Of a DNA stretch of 12,173 nucleotides, positions 6,267 to 12,173 are shown in pieces. A model generated the notes under the pieces. That model was not told where the DNA came from and did not search any database. It saw only the letters and a program-made list of their open reading frames with translations. This DNA is from JBJXGF01 sp046153015 (lineage in GTDB: Bacteria; Actinomycetota; Acidimicrobiia; Acidimicrobiales; CAIXPF01): positions 1 through 12,173 of the forward strand of contig JBJXGF010000248.1 of the NCBI GenBank assembly GCA_046153015.1, read 5' to 3'. How positions within the stretch are numbered: the stretch's first letter is position 1; each line of letters starts with the position of its first letter. The position numbers and the translations under genes are program-made.

Positions 6267-7692
6267 CCGCTTTGGGGTACACGAAGAACAGCACCAGCCA
6301 GCAGGCCACGACCGAACCGGTGAAGGCCAGGAACACCCGGTCGTACGCGGCGGCGGCGTCGGGCCGGTCCGGGCTGCCGATGATCGACACGGCGATGGCG
6401 ATGCCCAATGCCCCGGCGATGTTGCGGATGGTGTTGAACGCGGCGTTGACCTCGCCGTAGTAGTCGGAGCTGACCCGGGAGACGACCCCGCTGTTGAGCG
6501 GCGGCTGGGTGAGCGCCCAGCCGGCCCCGAACAGCGCGATCGCCGGCATCCCGCCCAGCCAGTAGTTCGGCGTGTCGTCGAGGAACACCAGCGGCCACAC
6601 CATTGCCACGATCGGCACGATCGACCCCCAGCGCACCAGCACCTCGTGGCCGTACTTCTCCGACAGCCGCCCGCCGGCCGAGGTGATGCAGGCCGACACG
6701 ATGGGCCCGGGCGTGAGGGCCAGGCCGGTGGCCAGCTTGGACCAGCCCCAGATGCGGCTGAAGTAGAGCGGCCACACGAGCCAGGTGGCCAGCCCGGCGA
6801 TGTTCAGCAAGAAGTTGGCGGTGTTGGCCACCCATACCGGCTTGAGGAGGAACACCTCGACGTTCAGCAGCGGCTCGGGATGGCGCCGGCAGCGGCGCAC
6901 GAAAACCGGCACGAGCAGCGCAGCGGCGACGAACCCGCCCACCACGGCGGGGCTGGCCCAACCGAGGTTGCTGCCCTGGCTCACGGCGAACACCAGCGCG
7001 GCGATGCCGAGCGTGCCGACCACCACGCCGACCAGGTCCAGCGCGCCGACCCGGCGCTCCGAGCGCGACTCGCGCAGCACCCGCCAGCCGCCGGCCAGCG
7101 CCGCCAGCGCGATCGGCGCGCTCATGAGGAACAGCACCCGCCAGCTGCTCCCCGCCAGCACCAGCGCGGCGACGCCCGGGGCGATGGCCGAGCTGAGCGG
7201 CCCGCTGGCCGACCAGAACGCCACCGCGGTGAAGTGGCGCTCCTTCGGGAACTCCGGCAGCACCACGGCCAGCGAGCTGGGGATCACGCAGGCCCCGCCC
7301 GCCGAGGCCAGGAGTCGGGCAACGATGAGCACGAACACGTTCGGCGCAGCGGCCGACAGCACCGCGCCGGCGGCGAAAGTGGCCAGGCCGGCCCGGAACA
7401 TCCGCCGCCGGCCGATGCGGTCGGCCAGCCGGCCGGACACGAGCAGCAGGCTGGCGAGGCCGATGAAGAAGATCGACGCCACCCACGACACGGTCGCCTG
7501 GCTGGCGTCGGCGAACTCCGCCGCGATGTCGCCGAACGCGAGGTTCGTGGCCGTCGTGTTGAACGACATCAACGAGAAGCCGGCGCTGCCGACGGCGAGG
7601 GCACGCCAGGCCCGAGCCGGGATCTTCACCCGCTCCCCGCCCGCCGCAGCCGAGGCGACGTCGCGGGCAGCGCCCCGCCCGGAACCGATCAC
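6250..7692 (-). CDS. MFS transporter, DHA2-type (14-TM) exporter
   Basis: This inner-membrane major facilitator protein, 480 aa from the chosen GTG, has about 14 hydrophobic segments. Motif A is SGRLADRIGRRR (86-97). R126 of VARLLASAGGACVIPSSLA marks motif B. A motif C-like GPLSSAIAPG is at 164-173. NTIRNIAGALG (420-430) is the counterpart of the NDTTREVGGALG block in the exporter at 3459-5018. The two are distant relatives, not close duplicates. Start choice: the frame allows TTG at 7728, GTG at 7692 and GTG at 7629. GTG 7692 is preferred because CATCGT ends 6 nt before it, matching the leaderless geometry of the window. GTG 7629, 3 nt after GGGGAG, would put the first membrane helix nearer the N-terminus and is a real alternative. 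The gene converges on the aminotransferase. Probable role is proton-driven export of an unknown small molecule. Confidence 0.9.
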   Translation of the reverse strand: MIGSGRGAARDVASAAAGGERVKIPARAWRALAVGSAGFSLMSFNTTATNLAFGDIAAEFADASQATVSWVASIFFIGLASLLLVSGRLADRIGRRRMFRAGLATFAAGAVLSAAAPNVFVLIVARLLASAGGACVIPSSLAVVLPEFPKERHFTAVAFWSASGPLSSAIAPGVAALVLAGSSWRVLFLMSAPIALAALAGGWRVLRESRSERRVGALDLVGVVVGTLGIAALVFAVSQGSNLGWASPAVVGGFVAAALLVPVFVRRCRRHPEPLLNVEVFLLKPVWVANTANFLLNIAGLATWLVWPLYFSRIWGWSKLATGLALTPGPIVSACITSAGGRLSEKYGHEVLVRWGSIVPIVAMVWPLVFLDDTPNYWLGGMPAIALFGAGWALTQPPLNSGVVSRVSSDYYGEVNAAFNTIRNIAGALGIAIAVSIIGSPDRPDAAAAYDRVFLAFTGSVVACWLVLFFVYPKAVRQAA

Positions 7693-7698
7693 CGAGTG

Positions 7699-7704
7699 AC
7701 GATG
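7699..7704 (-). promoter_or_regulatory. Possible leaderless -10 box (CATCGT) of the second exporter
   Basis: CATCGT on the - strand ends 6 nt before the GTG at 7692-7690. It keeps the key A2 and T6 of TAnnnT but lacks the first T. Spacing equals that of three other promoters in the window. Confidence 0.4.
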
Positions 7705-7780
7705 CCAGAGCCGCCGCCGCCGGGCCAACTCCAGCGGGCGGGGGTCGGGTCCCGTGGCGGCCGTCGCCCCTCGAACTCGC

Positions 7781-7810
7781 TTGCAACGAATCGATACCGA
7801 TTCGGCGCGA
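7781..7810. promoter_or_regulatory. Extended palindrome, copy 1 (candidate operator)
   Basis: The 18-bp core at 7787-7804 has perfect 7-bp arms CGAATCG and CGATTCG around ATAC. An outer TTGC (7781-7784) and GCGA (7807-7810) pair at three of four positions, giving about 30 bp of imperfect dyad. It is unusually AT-rich for this region. Size and symmetry fit the site of a dimeric repressor such as a TetR protein, or a REP-like hairpin. Confidence 0.65.
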
Positions 7811-7836
7811 GCGTTTCGGCGTGGGGGGTGCGGCCT

Positions 7837-8013
7837 GGGCCCGGGGGTGCGGTCGGGTCGGGCGCTCGCGGCCGCCGTGGGGCGGACTCGTTCGCGACGA
7901 ATCGATACCGATTCGGTGCGAGCGTTTCGGCGTGGGGGGTGCGGCCTGGGTCTCGGGGGTGCGGCTGGGCCGGGCGCCAGCGGCTCGGGTCTCGGGGGTG
8001 CGGCCGGGCCGGG
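7837..8013 (+). other. Three tandem G-quadruplex-consensus units
   Basis: Four G-tracts of three or more with loops of seven or fewer occur at 7837-7862, 7948-7974 and 7987-8013. The shared plan is GGG, a 3-4 nt loop, GGGGG, TGCGG plus two pyrimidines, GGG, a 2-nt pyrimidine loop, GGG. Loop bases vary while the G-tracts do not. The G-rich strand is the non-template strand of the downstream methyltransferase gene, and the last unit ends 17 nt before its -10 box. High GC raises the chance rate of such motifs. Confidence 0.55.
7892..7921. promoter_or_regulatory. Extended palindrome, copy 2 (candidate operator)
   Basis: The core at 7898-7915 is identical to copy 1. Here the outer pair TCGC (7892-7895) and GCGA (7918-7921) is perfect, so 22 of 30 positions pair in exact arms. 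The centre-to-centre distance from copy 1 is 111 bp. Both sites lie between the divergent exporter and methyltransferase promoters. Confidence 0.65.
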
Positions 8014-8029
8014 CGCCGGCGGCTGGCGC

Positions 8030-8035
8030 TAGCCT
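8030..8035 (+). promoter_or_regulatory. Leaderless-type -10 box (TAGCCT) of the methyltransferase gene
   Basis: TAGCCT ends 6 nt before the GTG at 8042, so the transcript would begin at the start codon. No Shine-Dalgarno sequence is present. No -35 is recognisable in the G-rich sequence upstream. Confidence 0.55.
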
Positions 8036-8041
8036 CGGCCG

Positions 8042-8680
8042 GTGGAAGGCGACGGGCCTACGGTCAGCTACGCGGGGTTCCCCGAGGGGTTCTTCGACCG
8101 CGCCGACGAGGGGCCCGACGAGCTCTTCTACGGGCCGCCTCGTCTGGTGACCCACATCGACGACTCGGCGATCGCCGCGGTCGGCGAGCTCTACGAGGAG
8201 CTCGGCCTGGTCGGCGACGTGCTCGACCTAATGTCGTCCTGGGTCTCGCATTTCCGCAGCAAGCCCACCCGCCTCACCGTGCTCGGCATGAACCGAGCCG
8301 AGCTCGACTGCAACGAAGCGGCCGACGAGATCGTCGTGCACGACCTCAACGCCGACCCCCGGCTGCCGTTCCCCGACGCCTCGTTCGACGGGGTCGTCTG
8401 CTGCGTGTCGGTCGACTACCTCGTGCGCCCCCTCGAGGTCTTCGCCGAGGCGGCCAGGGTCCTGCGGCCCGGAGGTCGCTTCGTGTGCACGTTCAGCAAC
8501 CGGTGCTTCCCCACGAAGGCGATCCGGGGCTGGCTGGTGACCGGCGACGAGGAGCACTGCATCGTCGTGTCGGAGTACTTCCGGCGCACGGGGGGCTTCG
8601 GTCCGGCGCGCTCGCAGCTGCGCACGGACCCCGCCGCCGGCGGCGACCCGTTGTTCGGCGTGTGGGCTGACCGCGCCTGA
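8042..8680 (+). CDS. Class I SAM-dependent methyltransferase (type 11-like)
   Basis: The protein is predicted to transfer a methyl group from S-adenosylmethionine, 212 aa. Motif I should be VLDLMSSWVSHF (60-71). It keeps the acidic start but replaces the usual glycine-rich loop with Ser and Trp. The following strand TVLGMNRAEL (79-88) and HDLNADPRLPFPDASFDGVVCCVSVDYL (100-127) match motifs II-IV of type 11 methyltransferases. RPLEVFAEAARVLRPGGRFVCTFSNRC (129-155) is the typical motif V-VI region. From memory, relatives with the same LMSSW variant and the SNRCFPTKA segment exist in other bacteria and in phototrophs, so this looks like a family trait; I could not check it. Substrate is unknown. 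The gene is divergent from the second exporter and has its own promoter. Confidence 0.82.
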   Translation: MEGDGPTVSYAGFPEGFFDRADEGPDELFYGPPRLVTHIDDSAIAAVGELYEELGLVGDVLDLMSSWVSHFRSKPTRLTVLGMNRAELDCNEAADEIVVHDLNADPRLPFPDASFDGVVCCVSVDYLVRPLEVFAEAARVLRPGGRFVCTFSNRCFPTKAIRGWLVTGDEEHCIVVSEYFRRTGGFGPARSQLRTDPAAGGDPLFGVWADRA

Positions 8681-8734
8681 ATCCCCTTCGTGACGCGGGC
8701 TCGGGGCATCCCCCACCGCGTGGCCGGGGCGAGC

Positions 8735-8740
8735 GATACT
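8735..8740 (+). promoter_or_regulatory. Possible -10 box (GATACT) of the LysM lipoprotein gene
   Basis: GATACT keeps A2 and T6 of the -10 pattern and would initiate near 8747. This gives a leader of about 25 nt that carries GGGGGTG (8760-8766) five nt before the GTG at 8772. Unlike its neighbours, this gene appears to have an ordinary leader with a ribosome binding site. Confidence 0.4.
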
Positions 8741-8771
8741 TCCGCGCACGGAGCTTTCTGGGGGTGTCGCC

Positions 8772-9314
8772 GTGCGTCATCGGGTGAATCGAGCTGCGTC
8801 GGCCGGCGTGAGGGGGGCCTTGGCCACCGTGGTGTCGGCCACGGTCGTGTCGGCCACGCTGTTGACCGCGTGCGGCGGGGGCGGCAGCGCCTCGTCGAAC
8901 GCGGCCGCCGAGCAGCGGGCCACCGTGCAGACCACCGCGGCGCCGGCCGCGGCCCCGGCCCCTGCCGCGCCGCCCACCGCGTCGACCGCGGTCACCGTGC
9001 CCGGCGTGGTCTACGAGGTCCGCAAGGGCGACAGCCTCTCGGTCATCGCGAAGAAGTACAACGTGACCACCCAGGCGTTGGCGCAGGTCAACAACATCGT
9101 CGACGTCGCCAAGCTCCAGATCGGCCAGAAGCTCGTCATCCCGGCGCCCACCGCCGCCCTCCCGGCCCCGGCCTCGGCCAGCGCCAGCCCGACCCCCGCC
9201 GCGCCGACCGCCAGCTCGGCCTCCCCTGCGCCAGCGGCCAGGCCGGCGGGCGCCCAGCCCAGCACCGCGAGCACCGCCAGCACGGCCAGCACGGCCAGCA
9301 CGGCCAAGCCGTGA
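8772..9314 (+). CDS. LysM-domain lipoprotein
   Basis: This is a cell-envelope lipoprotein of 180 aa. An N-terminal signal peptide with basic start (MRHRVNR) and a hydrophobic core (16-32) ends in the lipobox LTAC, giving lipidated Cys34 followed by GGGGS. A Gln/Thr/Ala/Pro-rich linker (44-76) leads to one LysM domain at about 80-124: YEVRKGDSLSVIAKKYNVTT and LQIGQKLVIP are the diagnostic ends. LysM binds N-acetylglucosamine-containing glycans, here probably peptidoglycan. The C-terminus (125-180) is Ala/Pro/Ser/Thr-rich low-complexity sequence ending in five Ser-Thr-Ala repeats. No catalytic domain is present, so it is likely an anchor, spacer or scaffold between membrane and wall. The signal-peptide core is itself an internal duplication (VVSAT twice, 15-bp repeat at 8829-8858). 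The Ppx gene follows after 32 bp with its own promoter. Confidence 0.88.
   Translation: MRHRVNRAASAGVRGALATVVSATVVSATLLTACGGGGSASSNAAAEQRATVQTTAAPAAAPAPAAPPTASTAVTVPGVVYEVRKGDSLSVIAKKYNVTTQALAQVNNIVDVAKLQIGQKLVIPAPTAALPAPASASASPTPAAPTASSASPAPAARPAGAQPSTASTASTASTASTAKP
9261..9305 (+). repeat. Five 9-bp tandem repeats (Ser-Thr-Ala) at the lipoprotein C-terminus
   Basis: AGCACCGCG, AGCACCGCC and three copies of AGCACGGCC follow one another in frame just before the final Lys-Pro and the stop. The last three copies are identical, so recent expansion by slippage is likely. Copy number may vary between strains. Confidence 0.9.
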
Positions 9315-9334
9315 GGCGGCACGCGGCCCGCCGG

Positions 9335-9340
9335 TAGCGT
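9335..9340 (+). promoter_or_regulatory. Leaderless-type -10 box (TAGCGT) of the Ppx/GppA gene
   Basis: TAGCGT ends 6 nt before the GTG at 9347 within the 32-bp gap after the lipoprotein gene. It has the same spacing as the boxes at 5028 and 8030. No Shine-Dalgarno sequence is present. Confidence 0.55.
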
Positions 9341-9346
9341 GTTCGG

Positions 9347-10939
9347 GTGCCCGGCGCTGACGTCTATGCCGCAATCGACATCGGCACCAACTCCTTCCAC
9401 CTCCTGGTGGCGCGGATGTCGCCCAACCGGCGCTTCGAGATACTCGCCGCCGAGAAGGAGATGGTCCGTCTCGGTTCGGGGGCGAAGGACATGAAGGAGC
9501 TGCAGCCCGAGGCGATGGATCGCGGCGTCGCCTGCCTGCGCCGCTTCAAGCAGGTGGCCGAGGCCTACGACCCGGCGGTGCGGACCAAGGCCGTCGCCAC
9601 CTCGGCGGTGCGTGAGGCCGCCAACCAGGACGTGTTCCTCGCCCGGGCCCGCGCCGAGGCCGGCGTGGAGGTCGAGGTGGTCTCCGGGGTGGAGGAGGCG
9701 CGGCTGATCCACCTCGGCGTCCGCCAGGCCGTGGCGGTGGGGGAGCGCCAGGTGCTGGTGGTCGACATCGGGGGCGGCTCGACCGAGTTCGTCATCGCCC
9801 GCGGCGGGCAGGTGATCGAGGCCCGCAGCCTGAAGGTGGGCGCCATCCGGCTGACCGAGCGCTTCTTCCCCGACGGGCGCAGCTCGGCCAAGCGGGTGGA
9901 GCGCTGCCGCCAGCACATCCGCTCGTTCCTCGCCGCCGACGCGGTGGACTACCGCGCCATCGGCCACGATCTGGCCGTGGGCAGCTCCGGCACGATCGGC
10001 AACCTGGCCGAGATGATCGACGGCCTGCGTCGCGGCGACGCCGCACCCGCGAAGTCGATCAACGGCTTCCGCTTCACCCGCGACGAGCTGGAGAAGGCCG
10101 TCCAGCACCTGGTGGACGTCGAGACGCCCGAGGAGCGCCTCCGCGCCGTGCCCGGCCTCGACGCGCACCGCGCCGACATCATCGTCGGCGGGGCGCTGCT
10201 CCTCGAGGGGGCCTTCGAGGCGTTCGGCATCGAGGCGATGACCGTGTCGAGCTTCGCCCTGCGCGAGGGCCTGCTCATGGACCAGCTCCAGGAGTACCAC
10301 GGCGACGCCCTGCATCACCTCTCGGATCTGCGCCGCGCCAGCGTCGACCAGCTCGCCGAGCTGTTCGACGACCACCGCGAGCACAGCGCCCACGTGACCG
10401 AGCTGGCCCTGCAGATCTTCCGCCAGACCCAGCTGCTCCACGGGCTCGACGAGTCCGCGGTCGACTACCTGGAGGCGGCCGGGCTGCTCCACAACGTCGG
10501 CCGCTTCGTGGCCCACTCCGCGCACCACCGCCACTCGTACTACCTGATCCGCAACACCGAGCACCTCACCGGGTTCACCAACCGGGAGATCGAGCTGATC
10601 GCGTTGGTGGCGCGCTATCACCGCAAGAGCGAGCCCCGCCTCAAGCACCCGGAGTTCGCCTTGTTGAGCGAGGCCGATCAGCGCATCGTGTGCGTGCTCG
10701 CCGGGATCCTGCGGGTGGCGATCGGGCTCGACCGGAGCCACAGCCAGCTGGTGGAGCGGGTCCGCTGTCGGCTCGACCTCGAGCGCCGGCGCTTGGTGAT
10801 CGAGGCCGAGGTCGCGCCCGGCGGCGACGCCAGCCTCGACTTGTACACCGCCGGCGAGCGCCGTGCCCTGCTCGAGGAGTCGCTCGGCGTCACGGTCGAG
10901 CTGGCCGACCCCCGGCCGGCGTTCCCGTTGCCGTCCTGA
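9347..10939 (+). CDS. ppx: Ppx/GppA phosphatase family (exopolyphosphatase or pppGpp phosphatase)
   Basis: This cytosolic enzyme of the ASKHA-fold Ppx/GppA family has 530 aa, the full-length form with a C-terminal HD-like domain. It would remove terminal phosphates from polyphosphate and/or convert pppGpp to ppGpp; sequence alone does not separate these. The two phosphate-binding loops are DIGTNSFHLL (11-20) and DIGGGSTEF (140-148). The catalytic-glutamate region is SGVEEARLIHLG (113-124), and GSSGTIGNLAEM (212-223) is the next block. The C-terminal half, from about 325, has the GppA-type HD region LLHNVGRFVAHSAHHRHSYY (380-399), NTEHLTGFTNREIELIA and RYHRKSEP (423-430). The HD doublet is His-Asn (382-383). 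The GTG start is supported by the -10 box 6 nt upstream. The symbol reflects the family; true activity could be GppA-like. It ends 26 bp from the convergent SGNH hydrolase gene, and no clear terminator hairpin was found there. Confidence 0.92.
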   Translation: MPGADVYAAIDIGTNSFHLLVARMSPNRRFEILAAEKEMVRLGSGAKDMKELQPEAMDRGVACLRRFKQVAEAYDPAVRTKAVATSAVREAANQDVFLARARAEAGVEVEVVSGVEEARLIHLGVRQAVAVGERQVLVVDIGGGSTEFVIARGGQVIEARSLKVGAIRLTERFFPDGRSSAKRVERCRQHIRSFLAADAVDYRAIGHDLAVGSSGTIGNLAEMIDGLRRGDAAPAKSINGFRFTRDELEKAVQHLVDVETPEERLRAVPGLDAHRADIIVGGALLLEGAFEAFGIEAMTVSSFALREGLLMDQLQEYHGDALHHLSDLRRASVDQLAELFDDHREHSAHVTELALQIFRQTQLLHGLDESAVDYLEAAGLLHNVGRFVAHSAHHRHSYYLIRNTEHLTGFTNREIELIALVARYHRKSEPRLKHPEFALLSEADQRIVCVLAGILRVAIGLDRSHSQLVERVRCRLDLERRRLVIEAEVAPGGDASLDLYTAGERRALLEESLGVTVELADPRPAFPLPS

Positions 10940-10965
10940 CCGATGCGCGGTAGGCCGGCCCGGCG

Positions 10966-12173
10966 CTACCCGAGCGCATGGGCCTCGTCGAGGGCGCGCA
11001 ACACCGCGTCGGCGTAGGCGGCGGCGCCGGCGGCGTTGGGGTGCACGCAGTCGAGCGCGCTCACCCACGTGCCGCCGGGCGGCGCGCTCTGTCCGCAGTA
11101 GGCGGCGGCGCCGCCGGCGACCCGCTCGAAGAGCGCGGCGAGCGCCGGGTTCTCGGCGGTGCTCGCCCGGGCCGGCCCGGCGCCGTGACCGGCGAAGCTG
11201 GCCCCCGGGTCGGCGGTGACCACCCGGGCGCTCGCGCTGCGGGCGGCCGCGTCGCGCACGGTCAGGTTGAGCTCGCCCGACACCCGCTCGGCGAGCTGGG
11301 CGAAGCAGGCGCCGGCGCAGCCGGGAACGCCCCTCGGCTCGGCCCCGGTGGGGTTGTGGTAGGTGGTCAGCACGATCACCGCGTCGGTGGCGGTGAGCAG
11401 CCGGCGCAGCACCGCGTCGAGCGCGCCGGACGCGGCGTCGAGCCGGGTGCGCAGCGTCGCCTCGTCGAGCGTCCCGTCGCCGGCCAGCAGCTCCGCCGGC
11501 CGGCTGAAGCGGATGTCGTTCGCCCCGGCGGTGATCACCGCCACCCGGGGGTTGGCCCGCACCGCCCACTCCAGCTGACTGCGCCCGTCGCCCTCCCCGG
11601 CGAACGCGGCCGGCGCCGGGACCGCCGCCGAGGCCACCTGCGCGGCGGTGTGGCCCGAGCAGGCGGCCAGCACCAGCTCACCCGACCCGCCCCCCAGCGC
11701 GCCGCGGGCGCTCAGCTGGTCCAGCGCCAGCTTGGGGTAGGCCGCGGCCTCGGCGCGAAAGCACCGGTCGCCGCCGGCGAGGTCGTTGCCGTCGAGGCCG
11801 TGGCCCGAGGCCACCGAGTCCCCCAGCGCGGCGAGGGTGTGGGGGCGGGCCGGGTGGCGGGCGCGGAGCAGCACGACCGTCTGCGCCGTGCCGCCGCGGC
11901 CGTCCTCGAGCGTGGCTGTTGCGGTCCACTCGCCGGCGTCGGCGGGGGAGAAGCGCAGCTCGCGGCCTTCGGCCACGGCGCCCTCGGGCAGCGCCCCCCA
12001 GCTCACCCGCACGGGGTCGCCGTCGGGGTCCCCGCCCGAGACCGTGAGGCGGCCGGCGTCTCCAACCGTGACCGCCAGCAGGGCGTCGGCCGTCGCGTCG
12101 GGCGACCGGTTGGCGCCGCCCGCGGCCCGGTCGGCCCCGCCCGAGCAGCCCGCGCCGCCGCAGGCCGCCGCCG
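10966..12173 (-). CDS. Secreted SGNH/GDSL hydrolase, probable lipoprotein (5' end outside window)
   Basis: The frame is open from the TAG at 10966-10968 to the right edge (401 codons seen), so the start lies beyond the window. A GTG at 12012 is only an internal codon, because coding-like sequence continues before it. The visible N-terminus contains AAAC (Cys at 12162-12160) followed by GGAGCSGG, which resembles a lipobox and post-Cys linker. Next comes a beta-rich stretch with DPDGDP and SPADAGEWTATATLEDGRGG, like an Ig/cadherin/PKD-type sandwich. Then follows the SGNH hydrolase. Counting from the GTG at 12012, block I is ALGDSVASG with Ser66, block II Gly120 in CSGHT, block III Asn165 in GANDIRF, and block V D321-C-V-H324. 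Six Cys (84, 118, 232, 236, 306, 322) would allow three disulfides, as in secreted actinobacterial esterases. Predicted role is extracytoplasmic ester hydrolysis (lipase, esterase or deacetylase); the substrate is unknown. Confidence 0.88.
   Translation of the reverse strand, partial: AAACGGAGCSGGADRAAGGANRSPDATADALLAVTVGDAGRLTVSGGDPDGDPVRVSWGALPEGAVAEGRELRFSPADAGEWTATATLEDGRGGTAQTVVLLRARHPARPHTLAALGDSVASGHGLDGNDLAGGDRCFRAEAAAYPKLALDQLSARGALGGGSGELVLAACSGHTAAQVASAAVPAPAAFAGEGDGRSQLEWAVRANPRVAVITAGANDIRFSRPAELLAGDGTLDEATLRTRLDAASGALDAVLRRLLTATDAVIVLTTYHNPTGAEPRGVPGCAGACFAQLAERVSGELNLTVRDAAARSASARVVTADPGASFAGHGAGPARASTAENPALAALFERVAGGAAAYCGQSAPPGGTWVSALDCVHPNAAGAAAYADAVLRALDEAHALG

Larger units (their letters stand above)
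7774..8026. repeat. Composite direct-repeat block in a 349-bp gene-free divergent region
   Basis: The stretch 7693-8041 holds no credible gene. Copy 1 starts near 7774 and copy 2 near 7885, a period of 111 bp. The cores 7787-7839 and 7898-7950 differ at one of 53 positions. Flanking parts are similar but diverged and carry a one-base indel. Copy 2 ends in a G-rich unit (7951-7989) that is repeated once more, slightly shortened and with two substitutions (7990-8026). Each full copy is thus a palindrome followed by a conserved linker and a G-rich unit. The period is a multiple of three, which creates a repetitive spurious reading frame. It could be a regulatory array for the two divergent genes or members of a dispersed intergenic repeat family; the window alone cannot decide. 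Confidence 0.9.

Noticed and set aside
7774..8026. CRISPR-like array
   Set aside because: There are only two to three copies, the spacers are themselves related, the unit length is too irregular, and no cas genes are nearby.
7754..8032. Possible small + strand gene of 92 codons in the repeat block
   Set aside because: Its translation merely mirrors the 111-bp repeat, whose period is a multiple of three. The one difference between the 53-bp cores is nonsynonymous, and there is no start signal.
8713..8723. Small dyad CCAC-CGC-GTGG after the methyltransferase gene
   Set aside because: The arms are only 4 bp, there is no T-tract, and it cannot be told from chance. I do not call a terminator.
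10940..10965. Possible bidirectional terminator between Ppx and SGNH genes
   Set aside because: The 26-bp gap contains short GGCC-type self-complementarity but no stable stem and no T-run on either strand.

Overview
The window is GC-rich throughout (well over two thirds G+C by eye). It uses many GTG and TTG starts and strongly GC-biased third codon positions, so that long shadow reading frames run antisense to almost every gene. Together with several apparently leaderless TAnnnT promoters placed 6-7 nt before the start codon, this suggests a high-GC actinobacterium. I would guess Acidimicrobiia or a relative, but no marker gene in the window fixes the taxon.

Left part (1-2333): three TetR-type regulator genes. 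The first (+, 82-816) has a diverged helix-turn-helix and runs convergently into the second (-, 859-1572). The gap between them is a 4 x 13 bp tandem repeat (814-865) that carries both stop codons. The third (-, 1653-2333) looks like a paralogue of the first and is read divergently from the next operon.

Central part (2511-7692): an aldo/keto reductase, a DHA2-type MFS exporter and a class III (omega-type) aminotransferase lie in a row on the + strand. They are probably controlled by the divergent TetR protein. A plausible joint role is amine/carbonyl conversion plus export; this is inference. A second DHA2-type MFS exporter on the - strand converges on the aminotransferase, and the two genes overlap by 17 bp.

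Intergenic hub (7693-8041): about 350 bp without a credible gene separate the second exporter (-) from a methyltransferase gene (+). The stretch holds two copies of an extended palindrome built on an 18-bp core, embedded in a 111-bp-period direct repeat, and three tandem G-rich units matching the G-quadruplex consensus. This is the least explained part of the window.

Right part (8042-12173): on the + strand are a class I methyltransferase with a glycine-poor motif I, a LysM-domain lipoprotein with low-complexity linkers, and a full-length Ppx/GppA phosphatase with a C-terminal HD-like domain. On the - strand, running off the right edge, is a secreted SGNH/GDSL hydrolase. It is probably a lipoprotein and has a beta-sandwich-like domain before the catalytic domain. 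No RNA genes, insertion sequences, CRISPR arrays or clear intrinsic terminators were seen.
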